Origin: Juglans regia
Taxonomy: Eukaryota > Streptophyta > Magnoliopsida > Fagales > Juglandaceae
DNA length: 64,000 bases
Reading direction: 5' to 3'
Assembly (NCBI RefSeq): GCF_001411555.2
Contig: NC_049911.1
Coordinates: forward strand, 30,663,044-30,727,043
Shown here: positions 1 through 13,033 of the stretch, one piece after another
How positions within the stretch are numbered: position 1 is the stretch's first letter
Layout of the letters: each line of letters begins with the position of its first letter
Program-made: the position numbers and the translations under genes
Notes under the pieces: model-generated
Told to the model about the DNA's origin: nothing
Databases searched by the model: none
What the model saw: only the letters and a program-made list of their open reading frames with translations

Positions 1-469
1 TAGTGACTACAAAATTGGACTAAGAAACAGAGCAACCCCCCACCCATTTCTCCCCACTTTCCCACCCCAACCATTTACTGCCCTAACGCCAAACTCGGAA
101 ACCCACAAAAGCACGCATATCCAAACAAACGCAGTGGCTTTTTCTATTTTCTGATGCACACACAACTTTAGCCAGGATAGGTGACTTTGCCAGCTCATAC
201 TGGTTTTTCACGACATGTTTTTATTTAAAGAGTAATACTAATTAATGTAAATATGTGCATTTCCTTAAAAAAAAAAAAAAAAAAAAAGGTCTAGTTTAAA
301 AAATAACGAGTAATGCTACTTATCATCTTCTCATTATCTTATAATGTGATATTAAATAATTAGAGATTATATATTATATTTCATTGAAGATGATGGAGAA
401 TAGATTTTTTCATAAATAATTTTCCTTAATTAAATTACTACTATCAGAATCTTGTGACTGACCCAATAA

Positions 470-669
470 GGGTACGTTTGGAACTAAAACTCCTCTCAAC
501 TTATCTCAACTCATCATTACAACTTTTTTAAATCTCAACATAAAATATAATAAATAATTCAACTTTTTCAAATTTCAAAATAATAATAATAATAATAAAT
601 AATATTCTAACAATATTTTATTATCTCAACTCAACTCAACTTAACTCATTTCAACATCCAAACACAACC
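470..669. mobile_element. Tourist-like MITE, family A, 200 bp
   Basis: The ends are imperfect inverted repeats: GGGTACGTTTGG at the left, and at the right the complement of GGTTGTGTTTGGATG. The element is flanked by an exact TAA duplication (467-469 and 670-672). The interior is AT-rich with CTCAACTC-type repeats shared by the other copies. A 3-bp TAA/TTA duplication is the hallmark of PIF/Harbinger-derived Tourist MITEs. Confidence 0.8.
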
Positions 670-1751
670 TAAGAGTTTCGAGTGTGGGACAAGATTATTT
701 CAAATAAAGTAATGCTTCCGTCGTAAATCTCGTCGTTCTTATTGGTTACTATTAATAAAGGTAATAAAGCCTTAAGATGAGAATAAAACTTATTTTTTAA
801 AAATTGAGCACTAAGGAGAAGAAGAGATAGACTCATTATATTTATATTTATATGTTAAGTTGTATTTTTGTCGTGGAGACACAGAAGACACGCCGGATGT
901 TCTGGAAGCTCAATTTTGATGGCGGACAGCGGAGTCATTTTGGTTTCACATGCCTAGACGACGACCAACTGTTACAAGCTCAATGCATAGAGCAAGACTC
1001 TATTTATTTTTTATTCAAGTTTTTTGTTGTTTAATTTCATTTATATAATGTTTTCTGTTTATTTTACTTGCTCCTCCTGATCTGTAAAACTAGTAAACAC
1101 TCTAGATTTTTTTATTAGCATGATCTGGATGTGTTAGTTTATACTTTATAGTAGTGGTGAATCTCAAGGACTTGCTTAATTTGCAAGAGTTATTAGTTAA
1201 TGAAATTTAGGTTATTTTTAATCTAAACTTGGCCAATGCCTTGAAGCCAAATTCTGGGATCTGGATCAGTGGTTCCTTAAATCTGCAATTGATATTGTCT
1301 TATCGAGTGGTCATTTTCTCTAGAGATGAGAAGAAGCCCAGAAGAAAAAATACCATAGTCCTTGGAATCTCCTCTCTACGGTTCATATAATATTTGATAT
1401 ATGTTCCTCAACAAATTCCAGGAATATTTAAGAGCTTTCCTAGCTATCAAAAAAAAAAAAAAAAAGCGCTTTCCCAGAAACTGCTAGCTAGTGACTGGCT
1501 CATGCCCAAAACAATCGTTTGATAAATTGATAATTACGGTCATGATCCATATTGAGATGTTTAACACAACTTAAGAACAAATTCATTCTAGTTTTTATAA
1601 GGAATTATCTCATTCTTTCTATTAGGTCTTTTATGGGGATAAATGAGTATTTTTTCATGGCATCAGAATCTGCTACAGGACGAATGAGGACCCACACTAC
1701 ATACCTTGTGACAAGGACAAAAAAAAAATATTAACCTGCACGTGAGGGAGG

Positions 1752-1930
1752 GTGTTGAGAAATAATCTCACATTGCCTGTGAACAAGGTAGTTGGCATGT
1801 TTATAAGAAATGATCAATCCTCTCTTATTCCACTAATTTTATGAGATAAGTTAAGCTCGTGAATTTTTTTCAATCCATGATTCTACATAATCCCATAAAC
1901 AAGAACAAGAATCTTGGTTATCTGAAATTT
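1752..1930. mobile_element. LTR-like fragment
   Basis: The sequence starts TGTTGAGAAATAATCTCAC and continues with a TTTATAAGAAATGATCAATC segment. This is a type of LTR start I recall from plant copia elements. There is no coding region beside it and no second copy in the window, so it would be a solo or truncated LTR. The right end is not determined. Confidence 0.4.
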
Positions 1931-2562
1931 TGTGCAACTATATATTAAATAATTTTACACTGTAACGTACGTATTACGTTAAATCATGTTAGTTTATAGA
2001 ATTATTTTTGTGAAATATCTTTGTTGCTAATACGTTTTTCATTAATATAATACCCCTATGTTGTTGGAGGGCGAAACTTATTTTGACAGTTTCAATTGTA
2101 ATCTTGACCAGTATTTTCGAAATCCAGGCCTATGCTATTGAAGTTTCTTTCAATCCTCATAAATGGCTAGCCGAAGGAGATTGTAATGTTGGAGTCGAAA
2201 TTGTAATCTTGAACAGTCATCGTTACAACATATAAAAGCGGATATCGAATTAAAAAAAAAAGAAAAAAGAGACTAATACTATTTGTTGGGGGGATGAGAC
2301 ATATATTAAGAAAAAACAACTTGAATCATAGAATATGATAAAAGTGGGCACCCAAGGCTACAGCGTACAGGCACCGTTCCTGAAAGCATATGTGCAAGAT
2401 TGCCTTGGGGCTTGTAACAGTAAAGGGAAAATTAATTAATGGGAACGGATGAGTTAAAAAAAAATATGCAGTGGGTATGAATGACACTCTGTGAAGCTCG
2501 GATCTCAAACAGTTTAGGGAAGACTTCTCTTTTTAGACCATTTGAGTAAGAAGTCTTTTAGT

Positions 2563-2586
2563 AGGAGGAGGAGGAGGAGGAGGAGG
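2563..2586. repeat. (AGG)8 microsatellite
   Basis: Eight tandem AGG units, immediately followed by CCTC. Confidence 0.95.
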
Positions 2587-3115
2587 CCTCAACCATCACC
2601 TTCTCACCACCTTAAAATAATGAGCCATATTTAAAGTATTAAATACATATCAAATACATATTAAATATGGTCTTTGAAATTTGCACAAACTGACATAAGC
2701 CATATGACCAAAGCGTGTGGTCACTTTGGTACTGCCCCTGCTATGATATTTTTTGAGCGGGAAGCTGCAAAAGCGGGAAAAAGGGTGAATTCCGAAGAGT
2801 ACAAAAAAATAAAAAGAGAGAGAGAGAAGAAGATAAGAAAGAACATTTGAAAGAATGCAGAGACAAAAGGGTTAGAAATTTGTGTCCCCTAAAGTATCTT
2901 TAGGAAATCCAAATTTTAGCATGCCTAAAGTGAATCCAAGAGAGCAAGCATCCTAAGTAAAATTTTAGTTACCTTAGTCGTCTATGGTCCAATTCAGTCC
3001 ACGTTTTTACCTTACATTAATATTTCACTAATTATGGTCAAGTTTTTCGATGTATTTCTTTAGGGATATAAAGAAAACCACCCCCATGAGTCTCTATAAT
3101 CTTGCAGTGCTTTAG

Positions 3116-3292
3116 TTTCGTTTGTTTTTAGAGATGAAATGAGATGAGATGAAAGTTAAGATTAAAATTAAAAAGTTGAATAAAATATTGTTATAATATA
3201 TATTTTAATATTATTTTTATTTTAAAATTTAAAAAAATTAAATTATTTATTTTATTTTATATAAAAATTTAAAAATATTATAATGACGAAAC
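3116..3292. mobile_element. MITE, family A
   Basis: Ends are TAGTTTCGTTTG at the left and GACGAAACTA at the right, so the termini form an inverted repeat that includes TAG on both sides. The interior carries the family-A pattern GATGAAATGAGATGAGATG followed by AT-rich DNA. The exact terminal base is ambiguous because the flanking TAG is part of the palindrome. Confidence 0.7.
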
Positions 3293-4904
3293 TAGAGTTT
3301 TTTAAAATTTTGAATTTTTAGTCTTGAAAGTAAACTAGGTAAACTTTATGATATTTTTGCCTTCAAAGTGGGGAAATTTAACACCTGATGTACGGCCATA
3401 TAAATCAATGACTTACAATTATTGGACCATCTAGGACTTCTCATCGGAACGTTAAACGCACACAAAGAGGGTGGGGAGGGTGAAGAAAGAAGGTCAAAGC
3501 CAGAAATCGTTAGTCAATTGAGAAGAAACACCTAGTCGAGGGCATCTGCTGAAGGATGTTGAGCAGAAAATTTGGTTGACAGAAAATGTGTTCAATTTGA
3601 AGATTTACTCTTTCTTTTGCAGTTCCCATGATGCAGATCATCCCCACCTCCACAAAAAAAGGAAGAAGAAAATGACTGTAAATAACAGCAAGCATTGCAA
3701 TGGTTAAAAAAAAAAGAACAGTGAATCTGCAGTCAACCAGACATGTGTTGTTAGATTGTGATCAGAATCAGAGACTCCACTTAAGTAGTATTAATCTCGA
3801 GTTAGCAAAAGGATTGCTTCAAAGCCAAGTTCTGCATCAGATATTACTCATCAATTGTTCACTATAATTACAGTAATTATCCACCTTTTTTTAACCCACC
3901 GTCACTAATGTATATCAGTCAGTAATTGATGAATGCTTGAGAAATTTTGTACTTGTAAATGGGTGACCCACATTTCTGCAGAACCCAAAACGAAGCGCGC
4001 CCAAAAGTTGAAAAAAGTGCATATCTTTTTTTGTAATTCTTTGGCCCTATGTAGAGAAAGTCCTTTAATTCTCCTCCCCCCCCAACCCAAAACCAGATTT
4101 ATTATTATTTTTTAATTATTTTCTGGCTGATTTGGACAAGATTTCCTCATTTCCTCATTAAGTTTTATCTTTGCTGGTCACTGAAAATGACACAAGCTGG
4201 TCCAAGTTTGATGTGCTGGTTCACTAAATACAATACACTAACTTTATGCATTTTATTACAATTAAACTTGGATCTATTTAAAAGACAACCGATAAAATCG
4301 ATGGTAAATTTCATTGCATGCCATGGAAAAAAATAGTCTAGAGACATGCAACATGCATTAAAAGACAACGGATCGATAAATTAAATTAATATATGATTGC
4401 TAATTGGCACATATTATAGCTAAGAACAATACTATTCTTTATGATCTTAGATTTTGTTATATATTGTGATCTTATTTGTTAACGTGATATATTTTAAGCA
4501 GTTTCATATATTTATTATTTAAATAAAATATATCTTATGAACATATGTGACTAGGAGAATATATTTAAACTAAAGAAAAAACATTAATCTACAGGTAAAC
4601 TAAAAGCCATGTTCGTGTCTATATGTATATACACAAACTACAAGCATATAATTAATTCAAAAGCAGAATAACGTGGGTTAATTTATGCCTTTGTGGCTCT
4701 TCACTGCCAAATTACATATTAAAAGTAATTGTTTAACACAAGAATGGGACTGTTTGGACTAATTCCTATCTCTTCTCATGTCCAAATCCCAACATAAATA
4801 TTAATCCATACCTATCTATCTACCTATATATATAAGACGTTGCTGACCTATATATCCATTATCCGTTGGTGCGTTTATTTTCACGGATCGATAGCTTATA
4901 TATT

Positions 4905-5085
4905 GAGAAATGATATTTGTAGTTGTGAGTGTACAAGTGCCATGCAGTCGCTTTAAAAAAAGTGAATAAACATGAGATCTACATGAAAAGAAATTAATTT
5001 TTAAGAATGAATCTCACTCTTTTTCAAAACGATTGTATAACATTTACACATTCTACAACTGTATGTAACATTACTCTTTCAACAT
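4905..5085. mobile_element. MITE-like element, family C
   Basis: About 180 bp with loosely inverted ends (AGAAATGATATTTGTAGTTG at the left, ACAACTGTATGTAACATTAC at the right). Similar segments occur near 15.4, 30.6 and 57.7 kb. Boundaries are approximate and no target duplication was confirmed. Confidence 0.45.
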
Positions 5086-6299
5086 AAAACTAACTGCAAT
5101 ATATCGATTATCGACATCCCTTTGATTTACTCGAGTGGCAAAAACATGTTTTGGTAATATATTCATGCTTTATTCCTTTGATTTGTTACGTCCTGCTCCA
5201 AGAATTTTCGAGTTTGTGAAGAAACATATTTTCTTATTTACATTTTACAAACAACAAAAGAAAAAAATAGTCACATCAGTCGAGACTCGAGACTCGAGAC
5301 CCATGTTATTTTTAGCAAACGCGACAGCCAATATTGCACTGTAAGATACTTAATTAAATCGTTAAATTAATATCGAATTTGATGGACCCAATATCTCATG
5401 ATTTCCTTTCCATCTCTCTACTTAAAAAAAAAGTCAATTTCTTTTTCTTTTAATTACACAAAAATCAACCCAATAAAAAGGATAAAAAATAACGCACACA
5501 AGTACAAAAGATTATTTAAAATGAACCAAAAAAAGAACCTGTTATATCGATTAGGTTATTTTCAAGAACCGATGACGTATTACGAGGGAAAAGATAGTCG
5601 GTACGTGTGGACGAGGCCAAGAACTGAAAAAAAGCATAGTCAAAATCGTAATTTCAGAAAGAAACGGACGGGTTCCGGTCATCCGCTGCTACATCCAGAG
5701 AACACGCGTCAGCACGGGAGGATAAAGACAGACTCACAGCCGATTGGTCAGTCCTCGATATCCACATTACGCTTTTATCCTCCCATCTTTCCTCTTATTA
5801 CCTCACCAAATAATGCATTTTTTTTTACTCAATAATAATTATAAAAGAAAAATATTTTAATTTATTGAATAAGTCATTTTGTTAATACCTCTACTTAGTA
5901 TATCTTATCTCCTAAACACTGATGCTAAAATAGTATAATTTATAGAGAAAATAAATTGAATAATAAAATGTTAAATGCATACGATCTGGTTAGCATAACT
6001 CTCAATTTTTAAAATAATGGTCTGGAGTTCGAAATTCTCATTTCTAAATAAAAAATAAATAATAATTGAATAATAAAATGATTTGTAATGAAAAATATAA
6101 TGTTATTCATAAGGAAAATTGTATAATCTGATTGATTGAGTAGTTTATTTATTTTTCAATTATTGTAATTATTTTGATGGCATTTAATAGCACAGAAGCT
6201 GAAACAAATTATTGATCCGTGTTTCTTTTATATGGCATTCAATCTTCGTTTTTTGGATGTCTTTTTCTTTTTTGTGCTAAGTTAAAGAAAAAAAATAAA

Positions 6300-6772
6300 C
6301 CATTTTATTTTCAGGACATCTCACTTTCGAGAAAGAAAAGTCTCTGCCTCTCTGTATGCCCTTATCGAGGTGCAAATATTTTTCACGCTCAAATCCTTTT
6401 GATTCTAATCTCTCGCTCCCTGGACCCTCGCTCTCTCTCTATTTCTCGCCCTCTCTCCCTAGCAGGAGGCACTCATTTCCTTCATAAGCCACTATCAAGA
6501 AGTAGTCTTTTCAGCCAAAGTTTGATAGGGGGGTGAGAGAGGGAGAGCGCTTCACTCCATAGTTTCTGTATTATTTTCTCACACCACTCGCTGTTTCCTC
6601 AACATTCACGGTTTTTTCCAAATTTCTTTTGGAAAATCTATACTCTTCGTCCACAATACTTGAAACCAATCTGTACTTAAAACCCACGCTTTCGCTCCCA
6701 TTTCTAATCTGATGCAACTTGTTATTTAGAGAGAGAGAGAGAGAGAGAGAGAGTTTTCTTAAGCCTTGAAAA
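6300..6772 (+). promoter_or_regulatory. Proximal promoter and 5' leader of the cyclin D gene
   Basis: The region becomes pyrimidine-rich (CT runs from about 6400 to 6470), as is common around plant transcription starts, and ends with a (GA)n tract 20 bases before the start codon. A five-codon upstream ORF begins at 6711 and stops at 6728. No TATA element was confidently placed, so the transcription start is not defined. Confidence 0.5.
6729..6753 (+). repeat. (GA)n microsatellite in 5' leader
   Basis: Uninterrupted GA dinucleotide run of 25 bases in the presumed leader of the cyclin D gene, ending 19 bases before the ATG. Such tracts are frequent in plant leaders and are length-polymorphic. 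Confidence 0.9.
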
Positions 6773-8660
6773 ATGGCACCAAGTTTCGACTCCGCAGTTT
6801 CAAGCCTTCTTTGTGCGGAAGACAACTGCATTTTCGATGAAAACGATTATGGAACAGCGGAGGAGTTTGAGACCACGTGGCGTTATAGGAATCGTCGAAA
6901 CCATAGTCAAGACCGGGCCTATGGTGACGGCGATGGATTACCGCTGCAGAGTGACGAGAGTTTGGCTATGATGGTCGGAAAGGAATGCCAACATTTGCCT
7001 GCTCTTGATTACTTGAAGAGGCTGCGGAGCGGAGATTTTGACTTGGGAGCTAGAAGAAAAGCTGTTGATTGGATATTGAAGGTGGGTTTTTGGCTATGTT
7101 CTTGGGTTTGTAGAGTTTCTCATTCGATCTCTCTTTGCCTCGCCTGAATGAATGTTTATATATACTTCCCTCAGTTATATGACATTCGTATTTCTCGATT
7201 TACTGTGGTATTATTATTATCATCATCCTCATTTTCATTCTCTTTGTTTTTGTAATTTCTGGTGTTTTTTTTTAATTGTTTTTGCATCGATCGTCTGTTG
7301 CATCCCCTCCGTTTATCGTATTTATACCTTTCTTCCTTTTGCATGCTCTGTTTTTCTTTTCTTCCCTTCCCCTGATTAGCAACCAGCTGAAGAACTGTTT
7401 GATTATTTTACTTCCGTTGGCATTTGTTGAAGCTCAAGGCTAATGCTCATATACTGTTGTAACAGGTTCATGCCCATTTCAGCTTTGGACCTCTGTGTGC
7501 ATATTTAGCTATAAACTACTTGGATCGTTTCCTTTCTGCTTATGAATTTCCTGTAAGTTGAGAAATGAAGCAAGCGATCCTTTTAGTTCCAATACTGTAT
7601 ACAGCATGTTATAAAGCCCATTTTTTTAATTCCATGGACTCTGCATGCACATTTGCAGAAGAGCAAACCTTGGACAATGCAATTGTTGGCCGTCGCATGT
7701 TTATCTCTTGCTGCCAAAGTGGAGGAGACAGAAGTTCCTCTATCTCTAGATTTGCAGGTTAGGGTCATGTTAATTAAGACTTCTGCATAATTCTTCAGTT
7801 TTTCTGCTCATCCGTGTCCTGATGATCACAATACTCATAACAGGTGGGTGATACAAAATTTGTGTTTGAAGCAAGAACAATTCAAAGGATGGAACTTTTG
7901 GTTCTGAGTACCTTGAGGTGGAGAATGCAAGCAGTTACCCCTTTCTCATTCATAGACTACTTCCTTTGCAAGATCAACGGTGATCCAACCCCACTAAGAA
8001 CATCAATCTTGAGATCAATCCAACTCATATTAAGCACACTTAAAGGTGACTCAGACGGCATGTAGTGCTATAACTCTTTTGCCATAGTAACAATTTTGAT
8101 AGACGTGGGAGATAGAAAGTTTAATTTTTGGTGGGTGGGAATTCAATGCAGGGATTGATTTCTTGGAGTTCAGGCCTTCAGAGGTTGCAGCAGCGGTGGC
8201 AATAGCTGTTGCAGAAGAAACCCAAACAATAGACACGGAGACAGCAACTTCTCTTCTCAGTCAACATGTAGAAAAGGTGCTTGGTCGGTCCACCAACCCA
8301 GAAGGGACATGCATATGATGATTTTGCTTTTTTCTCTTATCATTCTTAACTGATTGATTACTTGCAAAAATTTCATTTAATGGAGACAGTAATTAATGTT
8401 GATATCACTTCTGATTATGATTATGGTGCTTGCAGGAGAGAGTGGTCAAATGTATCATGATGATCCGTGATTTTTTATTAATTAATAATGGTTCTGTTTC
8501 AATCACATCTGTTCCCCAAAGCCCAATTGGGGTGTTGGATGCGGCATGCTTGAGCTATAAAAGTGATGAGGTTACAGTTGATTCATGTGCAAGTTCTTCA
8601 CATAATAGCCCGGATGCTAAAAGGAGGAAGCTAAACAGAACCTTTGAAGTGGGGCTATAA
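6773..8660 (+). CDS. CYCD4: D-type cyclin (CYCD2/CYCD4 class), six exons
   Basis: G1 cyclin that activates a CDKA-type kinase to phosphorylate retinoblastoma-related protein and promote entry into S phase; it acts in the nucleus. Exons read from the sequence: 6773-7081, 7466-7552, 7659-7757, 7844-8045, 8152-8276 and 8436-8660. All introns are GT-AG, the frame is continuous and the product is 348 residues, usual for the class. Residues 12-16 (LLCAE) match the LxCxE retinoblastoma-binding motif. The N-terminal cyclin box follows from about residue 90, with [21 protein letters not shown] and [13 protein letters not shown] (Lys152 and Glu154-155), then the C-terminal cyclin fold. The C-terminus carries a Ser-rich stretch and a basic KRRKLN patch. 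The first ATG before LLCAE is the only plausible start. A candidate poly(A) signal AATAAA is at 8828. The CYCD2 versus CYCD4 assignment is not settled. Confidence 0.95.
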
Positions 8661-9449
8661 AGTCGTGGAATGTGTAGATTATGTGGGATTATCACTTCAG
8701 TACCCCTGAACAAACGTGTGATTTTGTTACCTTAGGAACTTTGGTTTGTTTATGAAGGTGCCTCTTGAAAGATACCCAAGGAATACTGCCAGACAAAGAG
8801 AGGGATTAAAAAGGAAAAGGAGGGTGGAATAAAATTTTGGAGGAGGCCATACGAAGACGTGAGAAGTTGAGTCATGGGTAGAGGATGGAGGATGAGGAAT
8901 GGAATCAGTGTATTTCATGATCTTAGCGTGAAGAAAGGTCGCCAGCTGTTAATTATTAGACATCTTAACGGCTAGAGACTAGAGACAGTAGAGAAATGAG
9001 ACCGGTGAAAAAAAAAAAAAAAAAAAGACTAGAAGAAAATATTTGTCGTGTTTGAGAGATACAGTTTGAGTAGATTTGGAGTTTTCATTATTGAAAAAGA
9101 AACTAAAAAACTGAAAGTTAAATGTTCCTGAGAAATATTTATTTGAGATAATTGTTAATTTTTCAAGTTCTCGTGTGTTTGTTTATTATTTCTGTATTCT
9201 ATGATTAATTTACCAACTACTTCCACCGAATTGATATGAAGCAGCTATTTGTTTAGTTAGACAGATGAAATGAAACGAGATAAAATATAAAAATTGAATA
9301 AAATATTATTATAATATAATTTTTATTTTAAAATTTAAAAAAGTTATATTATTTATTGTATTTTGTTAAAAATTTATAAAAATTATAATAATTAAATGAG
9401 AGAAAGATGATTTGTATAACCACCTAACAACTATTAATAAACCCTTTTA

Positions 9450-9637
9450 GGTATTTGTTTCGATTTAGAAATTATTTTAACTCTTTTTTTTAATTATTAC
9501 TATATTTTCAAAATTTTAAATAAAATATAATAAATAATTTAATTTTTTTCAATTTTAAAATAAAAATAATATTATTTTAATAATATTTTTAATTTTTAAT
9601 TTTCATCTCATCTTTAATTTATTATCCAAACCTCATC
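9450..9637. mobile_element. MITE, family A
   Basis: Left end GGTATTTGTTTCG after TTA; right end is the complement of GATGAGGTTTGG. The AT-rich interior matches the other family-A copies. The right target duplication is not intact, so the boundary is approximate. Confidence 0.65.
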
Positions 9638-10476
9638 TAAGGAATAAAAAATTGAAGTGAGAGCTTTGAATTGGATGCTTTATTTATCAATTTCAATGTG
9701 GGTTGCTCCTACAGCCCTTAATTTACACTAAGAAGACACGATGCTTAGCAATATTTTTAACGCAAACAAAGACAGGTCTGTCATTATGCTTTCTGCATTA
9801 ATGATCTGTTCATTCCAAAGTTTAAAAGAAATCAGAAGGGGCATTCCACGCCCAAAGTATAAAGGGGCACCTGACCAACTTCCAGACATGATTCCGTAAT
9901 CCCTTAAAAGCTGAGGGCCAATTGCAGTGTACTGTGCACCTAAAGAATCTAAAGTAGTAGTTCGAGTATTAAAACCATATTAATTTTGTGTCTGTATGTG
10001 AATCAGTCGATGTCTGGATACAAGAATTGGTAGTAATTAATGGTTGCCTTGTTTCTCCGTATCATGATCGTCAGAGTAAATAGAGTTCTATTCCAGATGT
10101 CATGATCATGGTAAACATCCGATCTTTTCACGATTCACAGTTTGGAACAACTGGATAGCAGAGCAAAATTTACATCCACTCGTCCATTCATTGACAAGCC
10201 AGAGAAGAAAGTAGGTATCAAATTAACGTAGTAAGAGCACTGGCAAGTGCAGCTATTAATATAGCTAATCCGTCCAGAATTTGTGCATTAGTTAAATTAA
10301 AGTCATCCAATATATTAATTATAGTAAATTCTAATCCTGTTCATTATAATTGTTTTCTTTTATTTCTAGTTCGATCTGAAATCCGAATCAGAATGTGGGT
10401 GAACAGTACTAATCAATTCATTCCCAATTCATATATCACTGGCATTGTAGCAAAGTAATATGTGTTTTTTTTTTAG

Positions 10477-10590
10477 AATACTGCTATTCATTATCAAATT
10501 TTTCATCATCTTATGATATAGAATTAGATGATAGGCTCATAAATAAAATATAATAAATAATTTCAAATCATCTTCTTGAAGACGTGTTTT
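10477..10590. mobile_element. Short palindromic MITE, family D (decayed)
   Basis: Contains CATCATCTTATGATATAGAATTAGATGATAGG, followed by AAATAAAATATAATAAATAATTTC and a partial inverted arm. This is the same layout as the better copy near 31.0 kb. Boundaries are approximate. Confidence 0.4.
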
Positions 10591-11386
10591 ACTACTATAC
10601 ACTCTCAATCTCTTACAACCAAAGAGTAAGAGGACTTGAAAGTTGAAGAAGATTCATCTAATGCCTAAATCAATATTAATATAAGTATATTTAGAACCAA
10701 TTGTTCAAGAATTTTCATTAACGTACTTGGATCCTTTAAATAGAGAGTTTGTTTTCTTAAAATCACCTAGACTAACTGTATTGTTAACTATTTGAAGTGC
10801 CTTCGAGCTATCCACTTGTTTTGAATGAGTGAATATACTAACGATTCTGGAATAAGCGGGTGAGCGTTCCTCTTAACAAACTAACCTAAAGGAGGAGGTT
10901 TGAGCCTTGAGTGACTTGTTGGGCCCTTTTAACCTAGGCCTAGAGTAGCACCCCGCGAGCCGTTATGGTGGTATTAAAGTCTTTCTAGTTATCCCGCGAA
11001 ATCTCATCACACATAGAATGATGAGACTTTTATACTTTGAGCCATTTCGGTTATGTTAATTTATGTCTCTCCATATCTAATGTCATATCATAGGATGATG
11101 AGAATTAGAATGATAAGTAGGATTACTCTTTTTTATTATTTCCAAAGACCCTATTTTGTTTCTTTCCTACGGCTTGGCTCTATTCTCTTCCTCCCTCTAT
11201 GTTTTTTCCCTCCAGCTCCTCCTTGTTACCATAAACAACTCCATTGAAGACAATAATTCAGAGGCATAAACAACATAATCGACACTTTGTCCACGCTGGC
11301 AGCTCGTTCTGGTCAAGCTTGTTCTCATCGGTAGCACTTTCCCAAAGCCCACTTTCACAAGTGAGTTTTCTACTCTCTTTCTCTTA

Positions 11387-11670
11387 GGCTGCATGTGGTT
11401 GTAAGACTCAGCTGAACTCAGTCTAATTTTAAGCTGAGTCTAACATTTAAACACCAAACTCTCAAATTATTAAACTCATCTCAACTCAAAATCTCTTTAC
11501 ACGTAGGATCTACAACTTTTTTCGACTTCCTATAAAAACACATGTTAACATCTAAATATACTTTAAACTCAGTTTAGATGTGCCCTGCATAACTCTCTCC
11601 ACTACTCAACTCACTACTATTTATAAAAAACTGAATTCAACTGAATTTAGTTTAACATCTAAACACAGCC
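11387..11670. mobile_element. Tourist-like MITE, family A, 284 bp
   Basis: The left end GGCTGCATGTGGTTG and the complement of the right end, GGCTGTGTTTAGATG, form an inverted repeat. Exact TTA duplications lie at 11384-11386 and 11671-11673. Internal CTCAACTCAA and AACTCAGTTTAGATG segments match the family. Confidence 0.8.
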
Positions 11671-12454
11671 TTAAGGTCGGTTTCGGTACTATCACTTCAA
11701 ATTATAGTTAAGAATAGATCAATCTCTCTCGGATATAACTACATTATGCATTTTCAAGATGTGCCGACTTCCGTTTTCTTCCATTCTTCTTTGAAGGGCA
11801 AAATAACTAGTCAAGGGTTCATTGCATAGAATCATTGCTTATGCTGGATTTTCTGAAATTATCAACACCACAAAAAATTATTTACATTGATTGTGGTGGT
11901 TTCAAAATTATTAACACCACAGAAAAACAATATACATTGATTGTCAAGATATTATTTATCACCTTTCTAATCGAATCAATATTTGCTCCCTTGCCAAACA
12001 AGGTTAAAAATATGTACAAAATGAGGAAGAGCCAAGACCTAAAATGGACAACACTGGTGACTATTTGGCACATCCTAGAAGTTTCACAGCCCAAGTTTCA
12101 TAACTCTTGTCTTATCAAATCACACTTGCAATATTTACGTGAATAAGAAAACACCCACAAAAGGAAATAAGTTCTGAAACTTTCTTTAAAAAAAAAAAAA
12201 AACCATTCAATCATCCATACCATTCTCCAATAATATTTTTTGAACTTTTTTTTTCTCTTAATTTTTGTGTTCAAAATTCAAGACAGTCTGTCTATCCCCA
12301 AGCCAAGGGGATGATCTCCTCTATAATCTCAAACCAATGGAAAATACAGCAGACAGTACAAAGTATTATACGACACAAGTACCATTGCTAGCCTTTTCAT
12401 TTTCTTGGGTGAAACTCTTTGTGTGAAATTTGGGTGAAACACTACGTAGGTTAG

Positions 12455-12725
12455 GATTGTACAAGAAATCGTAAAACCGGTTGAGACCAACTCCGACCGG
12501 CCGTCGGAGTTTGAAATTAGCGTCATTGCATGCAGGGCCACCTTCGTCGCCACCGAAGACATCGACGAACCGACCGGAGTTACGTTGAGACCGATGCCAA
12601 TGATTTTCTCCCTCTTCACCGACTGGTTTCGGTCGAAATTTACACATTTTTACTATTTCGGTTGAGTTTCAGTTTTGTCAAAAAACTACACTAAATGATT
12701 CGGTTTTCACCCTTAATGTAGGCAC
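12455..12725. mobile_element. Decayed repeat of the GACCGGTT/GGTTCGGT type, family E
   Basis: Dense in AACCGGTTGAGACCAAC, GACCGGCCGTCGG, CGAACCGACCGG and TTTCGGTCG blocks. Similar blocks recur at 42.9-43.5, 53.6-54.1, 59.7-59.9 and 63.0-63.8 kb. It probably derives from a non-autonomous DNA transposon. The two minus-strand frames across it arise from this composition. Confidence 0.45.
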
Positions 12726-12869
12726 ACCTTCCATTTTCACTGAGTCTAGAGGAAGCTGAATCATTTTTAGTTTTTACTATTATTTTCCTTTTGCCTTCTT
12801 TTTTGGCGTGAAGGGTTCTCGGTTATTGGAGATTGCGAAAATAAAAATAAAAAAATATTTTAAAAAATA

Positions 12870-13033
12870 AATAATAATTTAAATAATAAATAATAAAAAT
12901 ATTTTTTTATTATAGAGTGTAATGGCTAATCCAATATAGAGTTCAAATTTTGAGTGATTAGTTAAAAGTCAAAAAGTGACATATTAGCCAAATTTTAACT
13001 TTTTAGATAGCTAATCCAATATCAATACTCTAA
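12870..13033. mobile_element. MITE, family B (right end clear)
   Basis: The right end, GCTAATCCAATATCAATACTCTA, is the complement of the terminus seen at 57.9 kb. An internal TGGCTAATCCAATATAGAG and TTAGCCAAATTTTAAC block also matches that copy. The left end merges into AT-rich DNA and is not resolved. Confidence 0.55.

Larger units (their letters stand above)
1..6250. other. Intergenic, AT-rich, transposon-littered
   Basis: No convincing gene was found on either strand. Open frames here are short, low-complexity and begin in AT-rich DNA. The stretch holds two MITEs (near 0.5 and 3.2 kb), a solo-LTR-like fragment (1.75 kb), a palindromic MITE-like fragment at about 307-415 (related to the one at 31.0 kb), a GGA microsatellite and a further MITE near 5.0 kb. 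A 145-residue frame at 5398-5835 is Lys/Asn-rich and resembles no family I know, so it is not called. Confidence 0.7.

Noticed and set aside
2757..2780. Two GCGGGAA words resembling E2F sites
   Set aside because: They are 4 kb upstream of the cyclin D gene; short motifs like this occur by chance and no transcript starts nearby.
5398..5835. 145-codon open frame upstream of the cyclin gene
   Set aside because: Lys/Asn-rich, begins in AT-rich DNA, has no recognisable domain, and lies where a promoter is expected.
5985..6040. tRNA-like wording (TGGTTAGCATAAC and GGAGTTCGAAATTC)
   Set aside because: Spacing suggests A and B boxes of a SINE, but no cloverleaf, no 3' tail boundary and no target duplication could be shown.
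12329..12647. Two overlapping minus-strand frames
   Set aside because: They arise from a GACCGG-rich repeat; neither resembles a protein family.
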